A stretch of DNA of 64,000 bases from Heyndrickxia oleronia (GTDB lineage Bacteria; Bacillota; Bacilli; Bacillales; Bacillaceae_C). The position numbers and the translations under genes are program-made. Below, one piece after another: positions 24,516 to 33,546 of the stretch. Numbering within the stretch: the stretch's first letter is position 1; every line of letters starts with the position of its first letter. Under the pieces are notes generated by a model. The model was not told the DNA's origin, ran no database searches, and saw only the letters and a list, made by a program, of their open reading frames with translations. Where the stretch lies: assembly GCF_017809215.1 (NCBI RefSeq), contig NZ_CP065424.1, positions 4,676,001-4,740,000 of the forward strand, read 5' to 3'.

Positions 24516-25415
24516 TTAAAAATACCGTACCTCATTCTGCTCAAATAACTGTCTCAATCCCTTACCAAGTTGATTAAAGGCCAGAATCGCTAATGTTATC
24601 GCCACACATGCAGCAATCGGAATCCAAGGCTTAGAAAATATATCAAATGTGACATCTTTAAAAAGCAGTGGCCACGCATTTGAATCATTAATGACTTCTG
24701 CGGTTAATTCTCCAACAATTTCAATTCGATGCACGAGGAAAACATTAATAATCCCTAGTTGTCCGAGTAGGAACATATTTCTTCCAATATCTAAAACTAG
24801 ATTTACAATCAAATCAGGCAAAAGAAAAGGAAAATAGTGACGAGTAAACATTCCACGATTATTTGTTCCAATAGATGTAGCCGCTTCAATAAATGGCTTT
24901 TTAGAAATCGTATATATCGTATTTTGGATTAATTGTCCAACCCTCCCCACTTCGAGCAATGCAATAATGACAATGACTAGAATGGTTCTATGAGGAGAAT
25001 ACATAATATATGGTAGATTGACGATAAGCACCACCATAAAAATGATTGGTACAAACGAAAAGATTTTATTATAGAAATCTAGTAATCTACTAGTTGATTG
25101 ATAGAAACTTGCAAAAAGTCCAAAAGGGACAGCAATTAAATAGCGAATTAACGTTATCCCGATTACACTGTATAAAACTTCTTTAGTCCCCATAATCAAA
25201 CGACTTAAAATATCTCTTCCCTCTGAATCCGTCCCTAATAGATTCATACTAGACGGGGAAAAAGCAGGAACCTTAAGTGACCCATTATCCATCTTTCGTA
25301 CTCCTTCTGTCTTTAATTCTTGATCGACAAAAGGAAGGTAAGGGCCAGCAATAGCAATGAATAGAATAATAGAAACTAAACTGATACCTATAATTAATGA
25401 TTTATTTTTCTTCAT
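24516..25415 (-). CDS. DppC/OppC-type ABC transporter permease
   Basis: A 299-residue membrane protein: an N-terminal helix (residues ~8-28), the LGTDSEGRDILSRLIMGTK segment typical of DppC-type permeases, then about five helices and an EAATSIGTNNRGMFTRHYFP coupling (EAA) loop near residue 180. Its start overlaps the stop of the DppB-type gene by 4 bp. No ATPase or binding-protein gene is adjacent, so the transporter needs components from elsewhere. Confidence 0.82.
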   Translation of the reverse strand: MKKNKSLIIGISLVSIILFIAIAGPYLPFVDQELKTEGVRKMDNGSLKVPAFSPSSMNLLGTDSEGRDILSRLIMGTKEVLYSVIGITLIRYLIAVPFGLFASFYQSTSRLLDFYNKIFSFVPIIFMVVLIVNLPYIMYSPHRTILVIVIIALLEVGRVGQLIQNTIYTISKKPFIEAATSIGTNNRGMFTRHYFPFLLPDLIVNLVLDIGRNMFLLGQLGIINVFLVHRIEIVGELTAEVINDSNAWPLLFKDVTFDIFSKPWIPIAACVAITLAILAFNQLGKGLRQLFEQNEVRYF

Positions 25416-26383
25416 TTCTCTATAGTGGCCTCCCTTCTAAGCAATATTGAATGGATCATATCACTCACTATTTTTGTTAGTAACACAATCGTAGTGAACA
25501 GTACGATAAACTCCACAACAATTGGAATATCTATATTCATGCTGGAGCCTATACTAAATTGTTTTGGCACATGAAATGCCTGGTAAAATCGGTATGCACC
25601 TCCACGATAACCCGTTAAAAACTCAACAATGAATAGATTGGATAAAATATACAGAACTAAGGTATTAATTTGTCCAACAACACGAATCCAGCAATTATTA
25701 AGCATATGCAAGTAGATAATTTTTTTACTAGGTGTCCCCTTACCAATCGCTGTCCGCACATAGTCCCTTCCACTTTCGGAGGAAAGATAATTTTCTGTTA
25801 TCCTTGCGATATAAAAGGTCGGATAGATGGACAAAAATCCTATAGCAAATAATTTATTAGATAGTGTCTCACTCCCATACAATTTAACGTGAGGAAAGCC
25901 TAAATCAATTAGAGCCATGATTCCAACCTGAATGGCTATGATGACAAAAAAATCAGGAACAGATAAAAAAAAGGAGGTAATCTTCTCTCCAAATAAATTG
26001 AATGCCTTTTTGCCTACTTTAAAATCATAGATTCCCTTTACTACACCAAAAATAAAACTAATAATAATACTAGGGAGTAAAATATAGATACTTTTTTTCG
26101 TATATCTCCATACTTCATATTCGACAGAAACTCCATATTCTGTTTGACCCAAGCTTCTGTTTTTAATTGCATATGAAAAAAAATCAGTAATATTATTTTT
26201 ATAACTCTCCCATGAAAAGGTAGTGATATTTTTTTCATATTCTTCCGTCATTTCTACCCGTGATTTGGAATAATCAATCTTACTATCTCCTCTTGGAAGA
26301 AGAATAAGCAAGATTAAGATGGTTGTCACAAACAGCCATAATAATAGTGTTTTAAATAATTGAAGCACGAATTTTATAGCCAT
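25412..26383 (-). CDS. DppB/OppB-type ABC transporter permease
   Basis: A 323-residue membrane protein with an N-terminal helix, a ~60-residue extracytoplasmic segment, about five further helices and an EAA-like loop (RDYVRTAIGKGTPSKKIIYLH, about residues 203-223). It forms the expected heteromer with the downstream DppC-type permease. The usual partners DppA, DppD and DppF are missing here. The long poorly conserved external segment (residues ~35-85) is unusual for the family. Confidence 0.78.
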   Translation of the reverse strand: MAIKFVLQLFKTLLLWLFVTTILILLILLPRGDSKIDYSKSRVEMTEEYEKNITTFSWESYKNNITDFFSYAIKNRSLGQTEYGVSVEYEVWRYTKKSIYILLPSIIISFIFGVVKGIYDFKVGKKAFNLFGEKITSFFLSVPDFFVIIAIQVGIMALIDLGFPHVKLYGSETLSNKLFAIGFLSIYPTFYIARITENYLSSESGRDYVRTAIGKGTPSKKIIYLHMLNNCWIRVVGQINTLVLYILSNLFIVEFLTGYRGGAYRFYQAFHVPKQFSIGSSMNIDIPIVVEFIVLFTTIVLLTKIVSDMIHSILLRREATIEK

Positions 26384-26610
26384 AACCCTACTCCCCCCTT
26401 TTTAGCAAATTTCGCTATTCATTTACATTTTTCACACTTTTCCCAATTATAGGTATATTACTTTTTCCAATGCAACCTTTATTTACCCTTTACTGATAAT
26501 TTTATATATCTACTCTTTTCCTAACATTAGTAATTTTAAAAATACATTTTTTACGCTATAATGAAAAGGCATTCAGAATGTGTAATTTATACAACTAGAA
26601 GGAGATGATC

Positions 26611-28095
26611 ATGATGACAGATGATGCATACAAACTGATAGCCATTGGTCTTTATATGGTATTGATGCTATTAATTGGTTTTTACGCATACCGCAAAACA
26701 AGTAACCTAACTGACTATATGCTAGGTGGACGCTCATTAGGTCCAGCCGTTACTGCCTTAAGTGCAGGAGCTGCAGATATGAGTGGTTGGTTGTTAATGG
26801 GACTTCCAGGTGGCTTATATTTAAACGGATTAGCCGATGCCTGGATTGCCATTGGATTAACGATTGGTGCTTATTTAAACTGGGTATTAATTGCCCCACG
26901 TCTACGTTCCTATACACAGGTTGCCAATGATTCTATTACGATACCATCCTATTTAGAAAACCGATTCAAAGATTCTACGAAATTATTAAGAATTGTTTCG
27001 TCTTTAGTTATTTTAATATTCTTTACTTTCTATGTTTCATCCGGAATGGTATCCGGGGCTGTTTTCTTTGAAAGCTCCTTCGGGTTACACTATAAAACAG
27101 GCCTATTTATTGTAGCAGGGGTCGTCGTGGCCTATACATTATTCGGAGGTTTCCTTGCTGTTAGCTGGACCGATTTTATTCAAGGTCTCATAATGGTGAT
27201 TGCCTTACTTCTTGTACCAGCAATCGCAATCTTTAAAACAGGAGGTCCTGCGGAAACATTTGAAACCATTCGCTCAATTGATCCGACTTTACTTAATTTA
27301 TTTAAGGGAACCACTGTGCTAGGAGTTATTTCTGCTCTTGCATGGGGGCTTGGTTACGTAGGACAGCCACATATTATCGTACGCTTTATGGCAATTAAAA
27401 CGGTTAAAGAAACAAAAAGTGCTCGAAGAATTGGAATGGGCTGGATGATCCTTTCATTAGCGGGAACATCATTAACAGCTTTGATCGGAATTGCATACTT
27501 TCATAATATTGGTGCACCATTAGGTAAAGCAGATGCTGAAACAGTGTTTATCCAATTAGGGCAAATTCTTTTCCATCCGCTTATAGCAGGACTTGTTCTT
27601 GCCGCAGTACTAGCAGCTATTATGAGTACAGTATCCTCTCAATTAATCGTTACTTCTAGTGCCTTAACCGAAGATCTATATAAATTAATGTTCCGTCGTA
27701 ATGCCTCAGACAAGGAATTAGTTTTCTTCGGAAGAATGGCTGTTCTCGTTGTAGCCATTGTTGCGGCTTTATTAGCATTTGATCATAATTCGACTATTCT
27801 TAAGCTTGTATCTTATGCATGGGCTGGATTCGGTGCATCTTTTGGGCCAGTTGTATTCCTAAGCCTATTCTGGAAAAAGATGAATAACTGGGGGGCCATC
27901 TTTGGAATGGTTACAGGTGCAGCTACTGTTATTATCTGGTCTAATCTTGGACTCAGTGACACCTTATATGAAATCGTTCCAGGATTCATAGTAAACCTCA
28001 TCGTAAGTATTGTCGTTAGTTTAGCTACCTATAAGCATAATGGGGAAATTGAAAAGGAATTTGAACAAAGCAAACTATTATTAAAACAAGAATAA
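26611..28095 (+). CDS. putP: Sodium/proline symporter PutP (OpuE type)
   Basis: A 494-residue protein of the sodium:solute symporter family with about 13 helices. The family signature is visible around LTDYMLGGRSLGPAVTALSAGAADMSGW (N-terminal part, residues ~30-57) and GLVLAAVLAAIMSTVSSQLIV. In B. subtilis the OpuE proline transporter occupies the same chromosomal neighbourhood. The ATG at 26611 has AAGGAG six bases upstream; a second ATG follows directly. TATAAT at 26557-26562 is a candidate -10. It imports proline with Na+, for nutrition or osmoprotection. Confidence 0.9.
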   Translation: MMTDDAYKLIAIGLYMVLMLLIGFYAYRKTSNLTDYMLGGRSLGPAVTALSAGAADMSGWLLMGLPGGLYLNGLADAWIAIGLTIGAYLNWVLIAPRLRSYTQVANDSITIPSYLENRFKDSTKLLRIVSSLVILIFFTFYVSSGMVSGAVFFESSFGLHYKTGLFIVAGVVVAYTLFGGFLAVSWTDFIQGLIMVIALLLVPAIAIFKTGGPAETFETIRSIDPTLLNLFKGTTVLGVISALAWGLGYVGQPHIIVRFMAIKTVKETKSARRIGMGWMILSLAGTSLTALIGIAYFHNIGAPLGKADAETVFIQLGQILFHPLIAGLVLAAVLAAIMSTVSSQLIVTSSALTEDLYKLMFRRNASDKELVFFGRMAVLVVAIVAALLAFDHNSTILKLVSYAWAGFGASFGPVVFLSLFWKKMNNWGAIFGMVTGAATVIIWSNLGLSDTLYEIVPGFIVNLIVSIVVSLATYKHNGEIEKEFEQSKLLLKQE

Positions 28096-28102
28096 ACATA
28101 GA

Positions 28103-28130
28103 TGGGCTGTCTGTTGACAGCCCATTATTG
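28103..28130. terminator. Terminator of putP
   Basis: TGGGCTGTC/GACAGCCCA with a four-base loop (28103-28124) and ATTATTG after; likely shared with the convergent ABC-2 permease gene. Confidence 0.8.
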
Positions 28131-28147
28131 TATACTCGGGATTGTTT

Positions 28148-29344
28148 TTACTGTGATACAGAGACTTTTTCCCTTAACACTCCTGCACTAGATTTCTGAA
28201 ATGCTACTTTAATTATTACAATAACAACAGACACCAATGATATGAGTAGTAAAATCATCATATTTAATGCTAATTTTTCTCCGCCAAATATGACCGTGTA
28301 ATAACCATCTGCAGCGTAGGTTGCTGGGAGTACAGAACCGACTGATTGATAAAAATTAGATAGCATCACTTTAGGAACGATCACTCCCGAGGTAACTAGT
28401 TGTAGTGAAAGAACGAGAATATTAAACAGCATTCCCCCAGGTCCAAATAATACCACAAACATCTGAGTTAAACTTAAAAAGGAAAAGTAGACTAACAATT
28501 GAAAAACCCCTGTTTCTATGAAGGTTCTTTGCAGTTCAATATTGAAAGCCTCCATTAATACTAGTGAGATTACTGTCAACAATAGGGCAACACCTGCATT
28601 TATAACTATTCTTGCTAGTAAGATCCTCCATTTACTATAGCTTGGTTTTAATTTGATTGATGCCATATGAACATTGAGACTCATAATCATCGATCCAACA
28701 AAGGAAGCAAGTACAATCATCATTGGAACCATTGTCGCAGCAAATCCATCTACATGATTTGTCTTTTCAACAGATGGCTGGACTGATTGAATACTCAATG
28801 ATTGTAGTGCTGACTCTATATTTTTGGTAAGACTTTGTGCAAGCTCCTTTGAAGAAATAACAGTAGTCATCTGTTCGGGTACTTTAGAAAGAATAAGCTG
28901 TTGCTTATACATATAGACATTTTCATTCACACTTTGTGTAATCGTATTTGCAGTCACATCCATTAATTGTTTCGCCAATGAAGCATTTGCCTGATTAATG
29001 AAGTATTTAAGATCTGTTCTTCCCTTTTCTTGAATCTCGCTTGAAAAGCCTTTGGGTACTTGCATCACCATATCCAATTTCCGTTGGTTCATATCCTTTT
29101 GGGCAGACTCAATTGTTTGGTATATTTTTATATCAAATGGAATGTTTTTCTCCATTTCCTTTTCTATCACTAAACCCATTTGCTTATCCTCATTAACAAA
29201 ACCAATTTTTAATTGATCAATTCGATCATTCACTCCATCATACGCAGTCATCCATACACAAAAGAAAATGAGCAGGAAGAAAAATGCTGCTCCTAGACCA
29301 ATAAATGTTTCAGATTGCTTAAAAAACTGTTTCATCATAGTCAT
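28148..29344 (-). CDS. ABC-2 type permease, YhgE/Pip-like
   Basis: A 398-residue protein with one N-terminal helix (about residues 15-35), a ~190-residue extracytoplasmic domain (including DMVMQVPKGFSSEI), then about five C-terminal helices with the LQLVTSGVIVP segment typical of YhgE/Pip-type ABC-2 membrane proteins. GGGAGG lies eight bases before the ATG. It is directly downstream of a TetR gene, and an operator-like palindrome lies in the gap, so it is the likely regulated efflux or export component. In B. subtilis the TetR YerO at this locus controls the RND pump SwrC instead. Confidence 0.75.
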   Translation of the reverse strand: MTMMKQFFKQSETFIGLGAAFFFLLIFFCVWMTAYDGVNDRIDQLKIGFVNEDKQMGLVIEKEMEKNIPFDIKIYQTIESAQKDMNQRKLDMVMQVPKGFSSEIQEKGRTDLKYFINQANASLAKQLMDVTANTITQSVNENVYMYKQQLILSKVPEQMTTVISSKELAQSLTKNIESALQSLSIQSVQPSVEKTNHVDGFAATMVPMMIVLASFVGSMIMSLNVHMASIKLKPSYSKWRILLARIVINAGVALLLTVISLVLMEAFNIELQRTFIETGVFQLLVYFSFLSLTQMFVVLFGPGGMLFNILVLSLQLVTSGVIVPKVMLSNFYQSVGSVLPATYAADGYYTVIFGGEKLALNMMILLLISLVSVVIVIIKVAFQKSSAGVLREKVSVSQ

Positions 29345-29366
29345 TTTTTATTCCTCCCTAATTAAA

Positions 29367-29382
29367 GCAAGTACATACTTGC
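29367..29382. promoter_or_regulatory. TetR operator O2 before the ABC-2 gene
   Basis: GCAAGTACATACTTGC has 7-bp perfect arms around a 2-base centre. It shares GCAAGT-N4-ACTT(A/G)C with O1 at 30008-30029. Confidence 0.65.
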
Positions 29383-29401
29383 ATAATAATTAAAAAATTT
29401 A

Positions 29402-29986
29402 CTAGGGGGTTAGTCCCCTAGCAAAAAGCTGTATACTATGTTTCAAAAATTCATTTTGTGAGCTTGCAATCACCTGATTACCAAAACGACTTTTTGAAAG
29501 AAAGTAGCCGAAATTCAACCAAATAAAGTTCATTGCTTGAAATTCAATATTTGTCTCAATTAATTTGCCTCTGTTATACATTTCTGTTAAATAAGAAACC
29601 AAATTGGCTTTTAATTGCTTAGGAATTTGTACAATCGTGTCATTAAGCTCAGGAAATAGCTGAGCCTCTCGGAAACCAATTAATACTAAATCATTGATCT
29701 TAACCATATACCTATGATAACTATCAGCTATTTTCCACAGGTCTTTTTCTAAATCCCATACCATATCCTCATTAATGATTTTTTCAAGAAAGGGACTGTA
29801 GGACACAGATTCGAGAGCAGCATCCATAATGCCTTTTTTGTTTCCAAAATGCCGAAAAATCGTTACTTCATTGACCCCAGCACGTTCTGCGACAGCTCGA
29901 GTTGTTGCCCCTTTATAGCCGAAATCCCGAAACAATTCGATAAATGCTTCAATAATTCTTTCTGAAGTATTTTTTTGTTCATTCAT
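29402..29986 (-). CDS. TetR-family repressor (YerO-like position)
   Basis: About 194 residues starting MNEQKNTSERIIEAFIELF, with the TetR HTH GATTRAVAERAGVNEVTIFRHF. The start at 29986 has GGA about eight bases upstream. The longer frame back to 30022 lacks a site and would run into the operator. It sits between dgkB and an ABC-2 permease, in the place of yerO in B. subtilis. Palindromes on both sides of the gene suggest autoregulation and control of the downstream exporter. Confidence 0.82.
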   Translation of the reverse strand: MNEQKNTSERIIEAFIELFRDFGYKGATTRAVAERAGVNEVTIFRHFGNKKGIMDAALESVSYSPFLEKIINEDMVWDLEKDLWKIADSYHRYMVKINDLVLIGFREAQLFPELNDTIVQIPKQLKANLVSYLTEMYNRGKLIETNIEFQAMNFIWLNFGYFLSKSRFGNQVIASSQNEFLKHSIQLFARGLTP

Positions 29987-30007
29987 TTTTTTCATCCAAC
30001 TTTCATG

Positions 30008-30029
30008 TATGCAAGTGATCACTTACATA
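30008..30029. promoter_or_regulatory. TetR operator O1
   Basis: A 22-bp palindrome with a single mismatched pair, core AAGTGATCACTT, lies 22 bp upstream of the TetR start. Its core GCAAGTGATCACTTAC aligns with O2 at 29367-29382. Confidence 0.7.
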
Positions 30030-30086
30030 ACTAGCTTAATTTGGAATAATAGAAAAGTCAATCATTTTTTACCAAATATTTATAAA

Positions 30087-30121
30087 AGAGCACTTATCTT
30101 AAAAAATATGATAAGTGCTCT
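30087..30121. terminator. Terminator of dgkB
   Basis: AGAGCACTTATC (30087-30098) / GATAAGTGCTCT (30110-30121), a perfect 12-bp stem between dgkB and the TetR promoter. Confidence 0.75.
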
Positions 30122-30133
30122 AAGGCGTTTTTA

Positions 30134-31048
30134 TTAATCCACTCTATCTTCAGGTCGAATCCGATCAATTGGAACAAATACATCTAAATGGCGATATAAA
30201 TTTTCAAATTCTGCAGGAACTAACCCACCGAATTCTCCATCAATGTTTAATTGCATTTTTTCTGTTGAATTCACCTTAATGCGATTCGCCGATGTATAAA
30301 TGACGTTTGGATCATTAATATGATTACCCGTAATTGCAGCTGTCACTACTCGTATAAATTCAGCAAGATTGGTCTTCTTCAAAATAATTAATGAAAATAA
30401 ACCATCATTTACCGATGAATCTGGAGCTAATTTTTCAAATCCACCAACCGAATTGGTCAGTCCTATTAAGAAAAGCATCGCTTCTCCCTCAAATAGTTTC
30501 CCATCATATTCGATGCTCATTTCTGTCGCTCTAATAGAAGGAAGCATCTCAATTCCTTTCATATAATAGGCCAACTGTCCAAGCATTGTTTTTAATTTAC
30601 TTGGTACTTCATAAGTTAACTCAGTCAATCTACCGCCGCCGGCTATATTGATAAAATAGCTATCATTCATTTTGCCGATATCGACAGGAATCGTATCACC
30701 TTTTACAATAATATCAACTGCAGCTTCAATATCACGCGGGATATGTAATGCTCGCGCAAAATCATTCGTTGTCCCAACGGGAATGACCCCTAGCTTCGGA
30801 CGATATTCTTGCTCTGCAAGACCATTTACAACCTCATTAATTGTTCCATCTCCACCTGCTGCGATAACAATATCATATTTACGTTCAACTGCAATCTTCG
30901 CAGCGTTAATGGCATCTCCTGCAGCTGTTGTCGCATGACAAGAAGCTTCATAACCAGCAACCTCTAATTTTTGCAATACATTCGCAATATGTTTCTTAAA
31001 TAATTCTCGTCCTGAGGTTGGATTATAGATTATTCTTGCACGTTTCAT
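30134..31048 (-). CDS. dgkB: Diacylglycerol kinase DgkB
   Basis: A 304-residue protein from MKRARIIYNPTSGRE, the start matching B. subtilis DgkB (YerQ). The catalytic domain shows YNPTSGRE near the N-terminus, VIAAGGDGTINEVVNGLA near residue 65, and GVIPVGTTNDFARALHIP near residue 95. It phosphorylates diacylglycerol to phosphatidic acid, recycling lipid released by lipoteichoic acid synthesis. It stands between the TetR/ABC-2 pair and an N-acetyltransferase gene with its own terminator, so it is probably monocistronic. Confidence 0.95.
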   Translation of the reverse strand: MKRARIIYNPTSGRELFKKHIANVLQKLEVAGYEASCHATTAAGDAINAAKIAVERKYDIVIAAGGDGTINEVVNGLAEQEYRPKLGVIPVGTTNDFARALHIPRDIEAAVDIIVKGDTIPVDIGKMNDSYFINIAGGGRLTELTYEVPSKLKTMLGQLAYYMKGIEMLPSIRATEMSIEYDGKLFEGEAMLFLIGLTNSVGGFEKLAPDSSVNDGLFSLIILKKTNLAEFIRVVTAAITGNHINDPNVIYTSANRIKVNSTEKMQLNIDGEFGGLVPAEFENLYRHLDVFVPIDRIRPEDRVD

Positions 31049-31338
31049 TTTCATCATCCTAACCTTACTTTTACAAATTTATTTTTCGTATTTGGCATTT
31101 ACATTCAAAAGTTACGTTCAATCGATATCCTGTTACATAGAAAAACTGGCCGTAGCCAGATCTAAGTCCTTCTTTCACGAAAATATCATACCTCTTTTGA
31201 CTGTAAAAATCTAGTATTAACAATTTTTCGTCACAATTAAAGTGTGGATTTCAATTGAAATACCTTAATTTACAAATTTCATCATGCTTTCATTGTTTAC
31301 CATCATTGTAACATTTATTCTCAACAACCCATTAAAAA
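31049..31338. other. Gene-free interval upstream of dgkB
   Basis: About 290 bases without a credible ORF. A small hairpin CTGGCcgtaGCCAG lies at about 31145-31160. It probably holds the dgkB promoter, not clearly readable. Confidence 0.4.
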
Positions 31339-31361
31339 ACTAGCCCCTCGATAAGGCTAGT
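31339..31361. terminator. Terminator of the N-acetyltransferase gene
   Basis: ACTAGCC/GGCTAGT (31339-31361) eight bases after the stop; the minus strand continues with T-rich sequence. Confidence 0.65.
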
Positions 31362-31369
31362 AATTAAAT

Positions 31370-32185
31370 TTACCCATTTTTGAATAATACAACGCCACGT
31401 TCCTTGAGGAACTGAATAGATTCACTTAAGGAATTTTCTTCTATTTGGTAAACTTCTTGTACGGTCTTCTTCCATTTATTTATATCACGCATTTGAATTT
31501 CTCGAATATTTCGATAGGTCATTACTTTAATTGAATGATCCCGTAGGAAATAACATTCTTGCCCATTAAATCGAACAGCCGTAATTCGTCTCATAGTTGT
31601 GTTTTGATCCTCATCCATATAAGAATGTATAATATCATCTTTAATATCTGCTTCTGTTAACGGAACCCACTCAATCTCCTTTTTCACAAAGGATTTTCCG
31701 TTTGATCGGCGATCGATTTCAAATCGGTCAGCTGTAGTTTGAGTAAAAATAATTTCCTCACCGAATCCATGGAGGATATGTCTCCTCTTAGCTTCTAGGT
31801 CAATTGGTTTCATTATAGGTGACCCATAACCTACATCAACATAAAACCTACGATTTTCCAATGTCACCATAATTGCTAAATGCCCTGGATTGACCCTAAC
31901 TAGGGAACACGAAAATCCTAGCTCTGAGAGAAGTCGAGAGAAATTAATATTTAGTGTATAACAGGTTCCTCCCCATCCCTTTTCCATTAAATTTTCAACA
32001 AATACAGCTAATGAGGGAACAAAACCCGTTCCTTCATAAAAATAATGGAACTTACTAAACGTTTCATAAGGAATGCGAGATAGATGATGTTGGATCAAAC
32101 GCTGTAAATAGTTTTGGGAAGGTAACTCCATATCTATTTTTAAATATCGTAAATAGTTTTCAACCGTCTGTTCCAAAACAATCAC
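31370..32185 (-). CDS. Arylamine N-acetyltransferase family protein
   Basis: A 271-residue protein with the Cys-His-Asp triad of the NAT family: Cys75 in GWGGTCYTLN, His102 in PGHLAIMV and Asp117 in FYVDVGYGSP. RIPYETFSKFHYF near residue 38 is the usual N-terminal segment. Acetyl-CoA-dependent acetylation of arylamines or hydrazines is the family reaction; the physiological substrate is unknown. The frame begins at a GTG (32185); a TTG three codons later with AGAG upstream is also possible. Confidence 0.88.
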   Translation of the reverse strand: MIVLEQTVENYLRYLKIDMELPSQNYLQRLIQHHLSRIPYETFSKFHYFYEGTGFVPSLAVFVENLMEKGWGGTCYTLNINFSRLLSELGFSCSLVRVNPGHLAIMVTLENRRFYVDVGYGSPIMKPIDLEAKRRHILHGFGEEIIFTQTTADRFEIDRRSNGKSFVKKEIEWVPLTEADIKDDIIHSYMDEDQNTTMRRITAVRFNGQECYFLRDHSIKVMTYRNIREIQMRDINKWKKTVQEVYQIEENSLSESIQFLKERGVVLFKNG

Positions 32186-32295
32186 TCTTTCATTCAGTAT
32201 CTAATTAAAGTATACCTCTTAATAAAACATTCTCGCAAAAAGTAAGAATTCCTGCAATAACGTGATGAAAGATTGATTGTTGATAGGATTGATTA

Positions 32296-32811
32296 CTACC
32301 TCTGTAATTGCTTCAATAGCTGTAAGATTTGCCCTCTATGATGGGCTTCATGTTCAATTAAATGATAGACCACCCATTCCGGCGTCACATCATAGGGTTC
32401 AAGAATCCTTGGTGTTCTCCAATCTTCTAGATCCATGCAACGAAAATGAGAGAGAAATACCTCACGTACCTTCGATAAGCGGTGCAAATGTTCTTCTAGA
32501 CTTTGTCCCTCAACATGAGATAATGTTCCGTCTTCAGCGCGGCAATCTTGCGGAAATAATGAGAGAATGTCAGGATCCCAATCTGTACAAAGAACTTCTT
32601 CGTATAACCAATCCGCTTCAATTAATGCAATATGATATAACAATGAACCAATCGATTGTCTATCATCAATTTTAGCATCGAGAACATTTTCATTTGTTCC
32701 AGATAATGCATTGATAAGTGTTCGGCGAACGTCCTCTAAACACCAAAGCCACCGACCAATTTCCTTTTCATAACCTGGTAATGTTGATACCTGTAATGAC
32801 TTTCTCACCAA
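32296..32811 (-). CDS. DinB-family metal-binding protein
   Basis: A 171-residue four-helix-bundle protein of the DinB/DUF664 type. Metal-binding histidines are visible in LLYHIALIEADWL (helix 2) and HLIEHEAHHRGQI near the C-terminus, which are the usual three-His sites. It starts at TTG with GGGAGG about ten bases upstream. DinB-type proteins include thiol-dependent transferases; no specific function is claimed. It follows the SGNH hydrolase gene by 18 bp, so cotranscribed with it. Confidence 0.82.
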   Translation of the reverse strand: MVRKSLQVSTLPGYEKEIGRWLWCLEDVRRTLINALSGTNENVLDAKIDDRQSIGSLLYHIALIEADWLYEEVLCTDWDPDILSLFPQDCRAEDGTLSHVEGQSLEEHLHRLSKVREVFLSHFRCMDLEDWRTPRILEPYDVTPEWVVYHLIEHEAHHRGQILQLLKQLQR

Positions 32812-32829
32812 CTCAAATCATCCTCCCTT

Positions 32830-33528
32830 TTACTGAATGCCAATCGTTTGATTGGATACAATTGGGTCAATCACCGAACCATATGCATCAGCTACTATTT
32901 CAGCACCCTTACTATTCATATGAACCCCATCCAAAGTAAAATAAAGACCTCTTTCTTTTGAAAGCTTATCGATTCGAGGAATTTTCTTTACAAAGAGTGC
33001 ATCCTTCATAATGGTCATCACGTTTGTACTAATGTAATCTGAACATTCAAGGTTTGCTAAATGTTTGCTAAAAATTTGTTGCATATCTAGCACAGAAATA
33101 TCCATATAAGAACTAGCAATCGAGTCAACCATTTTTGCTAATTCCTTAATCTCCATGTTAGATGGGCTATCCATCTTTTCTCCGACAAGAGCAGGTGTAA
33201 CAACAATGACTTTTTTAGAATAGGCTTTGATCCATTCAATAATTCGCTTATAGTAATCTTCAAATTCTTCACGATTATTAGATACCGGTTGTGCCTGAAC
33301 TTTTAACAATTTAGAATAGACATCATTTACGCCAATCCAAAGAAAAATAAGATCAAAATCTGTATCCAATGTTGTTTTAGATAGACGATTGTACAAGCTT
33401 TTTACTGTTTCTCCAGGTTTCCCTAAGTTTATGAATATTTCATTCGGGTATTTTCCTTTTAAAATTTTGTAAAAAGAAACACCTGGTCGTCCTTCAGTCA
33501 AACTGTCTCCAATCAATCCTATCTTCAC
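32830..33528 (-). CDS. SGNH/GDSL-family hydrolase
   Basis: A 232-residue protein. Block I is GLIGDSLTEG with nucleophile Ser9, block III GVNDVY around residue 67 supplies Asn, and block V DGVHMNSKGAEIV gives the Asp/His pair. There is no signal peptide, so it is a cytoplasmic esterase or lipase of unknown substrate. The start is GTG with AAGGGGG eight bases upstream. It lies 18 bp behind a TetR gene and 18 bp before a DinB gene, probably one operon. Confidence 0.87.
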   Translation of the reverse strand: MKIGLIGDSLTEGRPGVSFYKILKGKYPNEIFINLGKPGETVKSLYNRLSKTTLDTDFDLIFLWIGVNDVYSKLLKVQAQPVSNNREEFEDYYKRIIEWIKAYSKKVIVVTPALVGEKMDSPSNMEIKELAKMVDSIASSYMDISVLDMQQIFSKHLANLECSDYISTNVMTIMKDALFVKKIPRIDKLSKERGLYFTLDGVHMNSKGAEIVADAYGSVIDPIVSNQTIGIQ

Positions 33529-33546
33529 ATGGTTACCCCCTTATCA

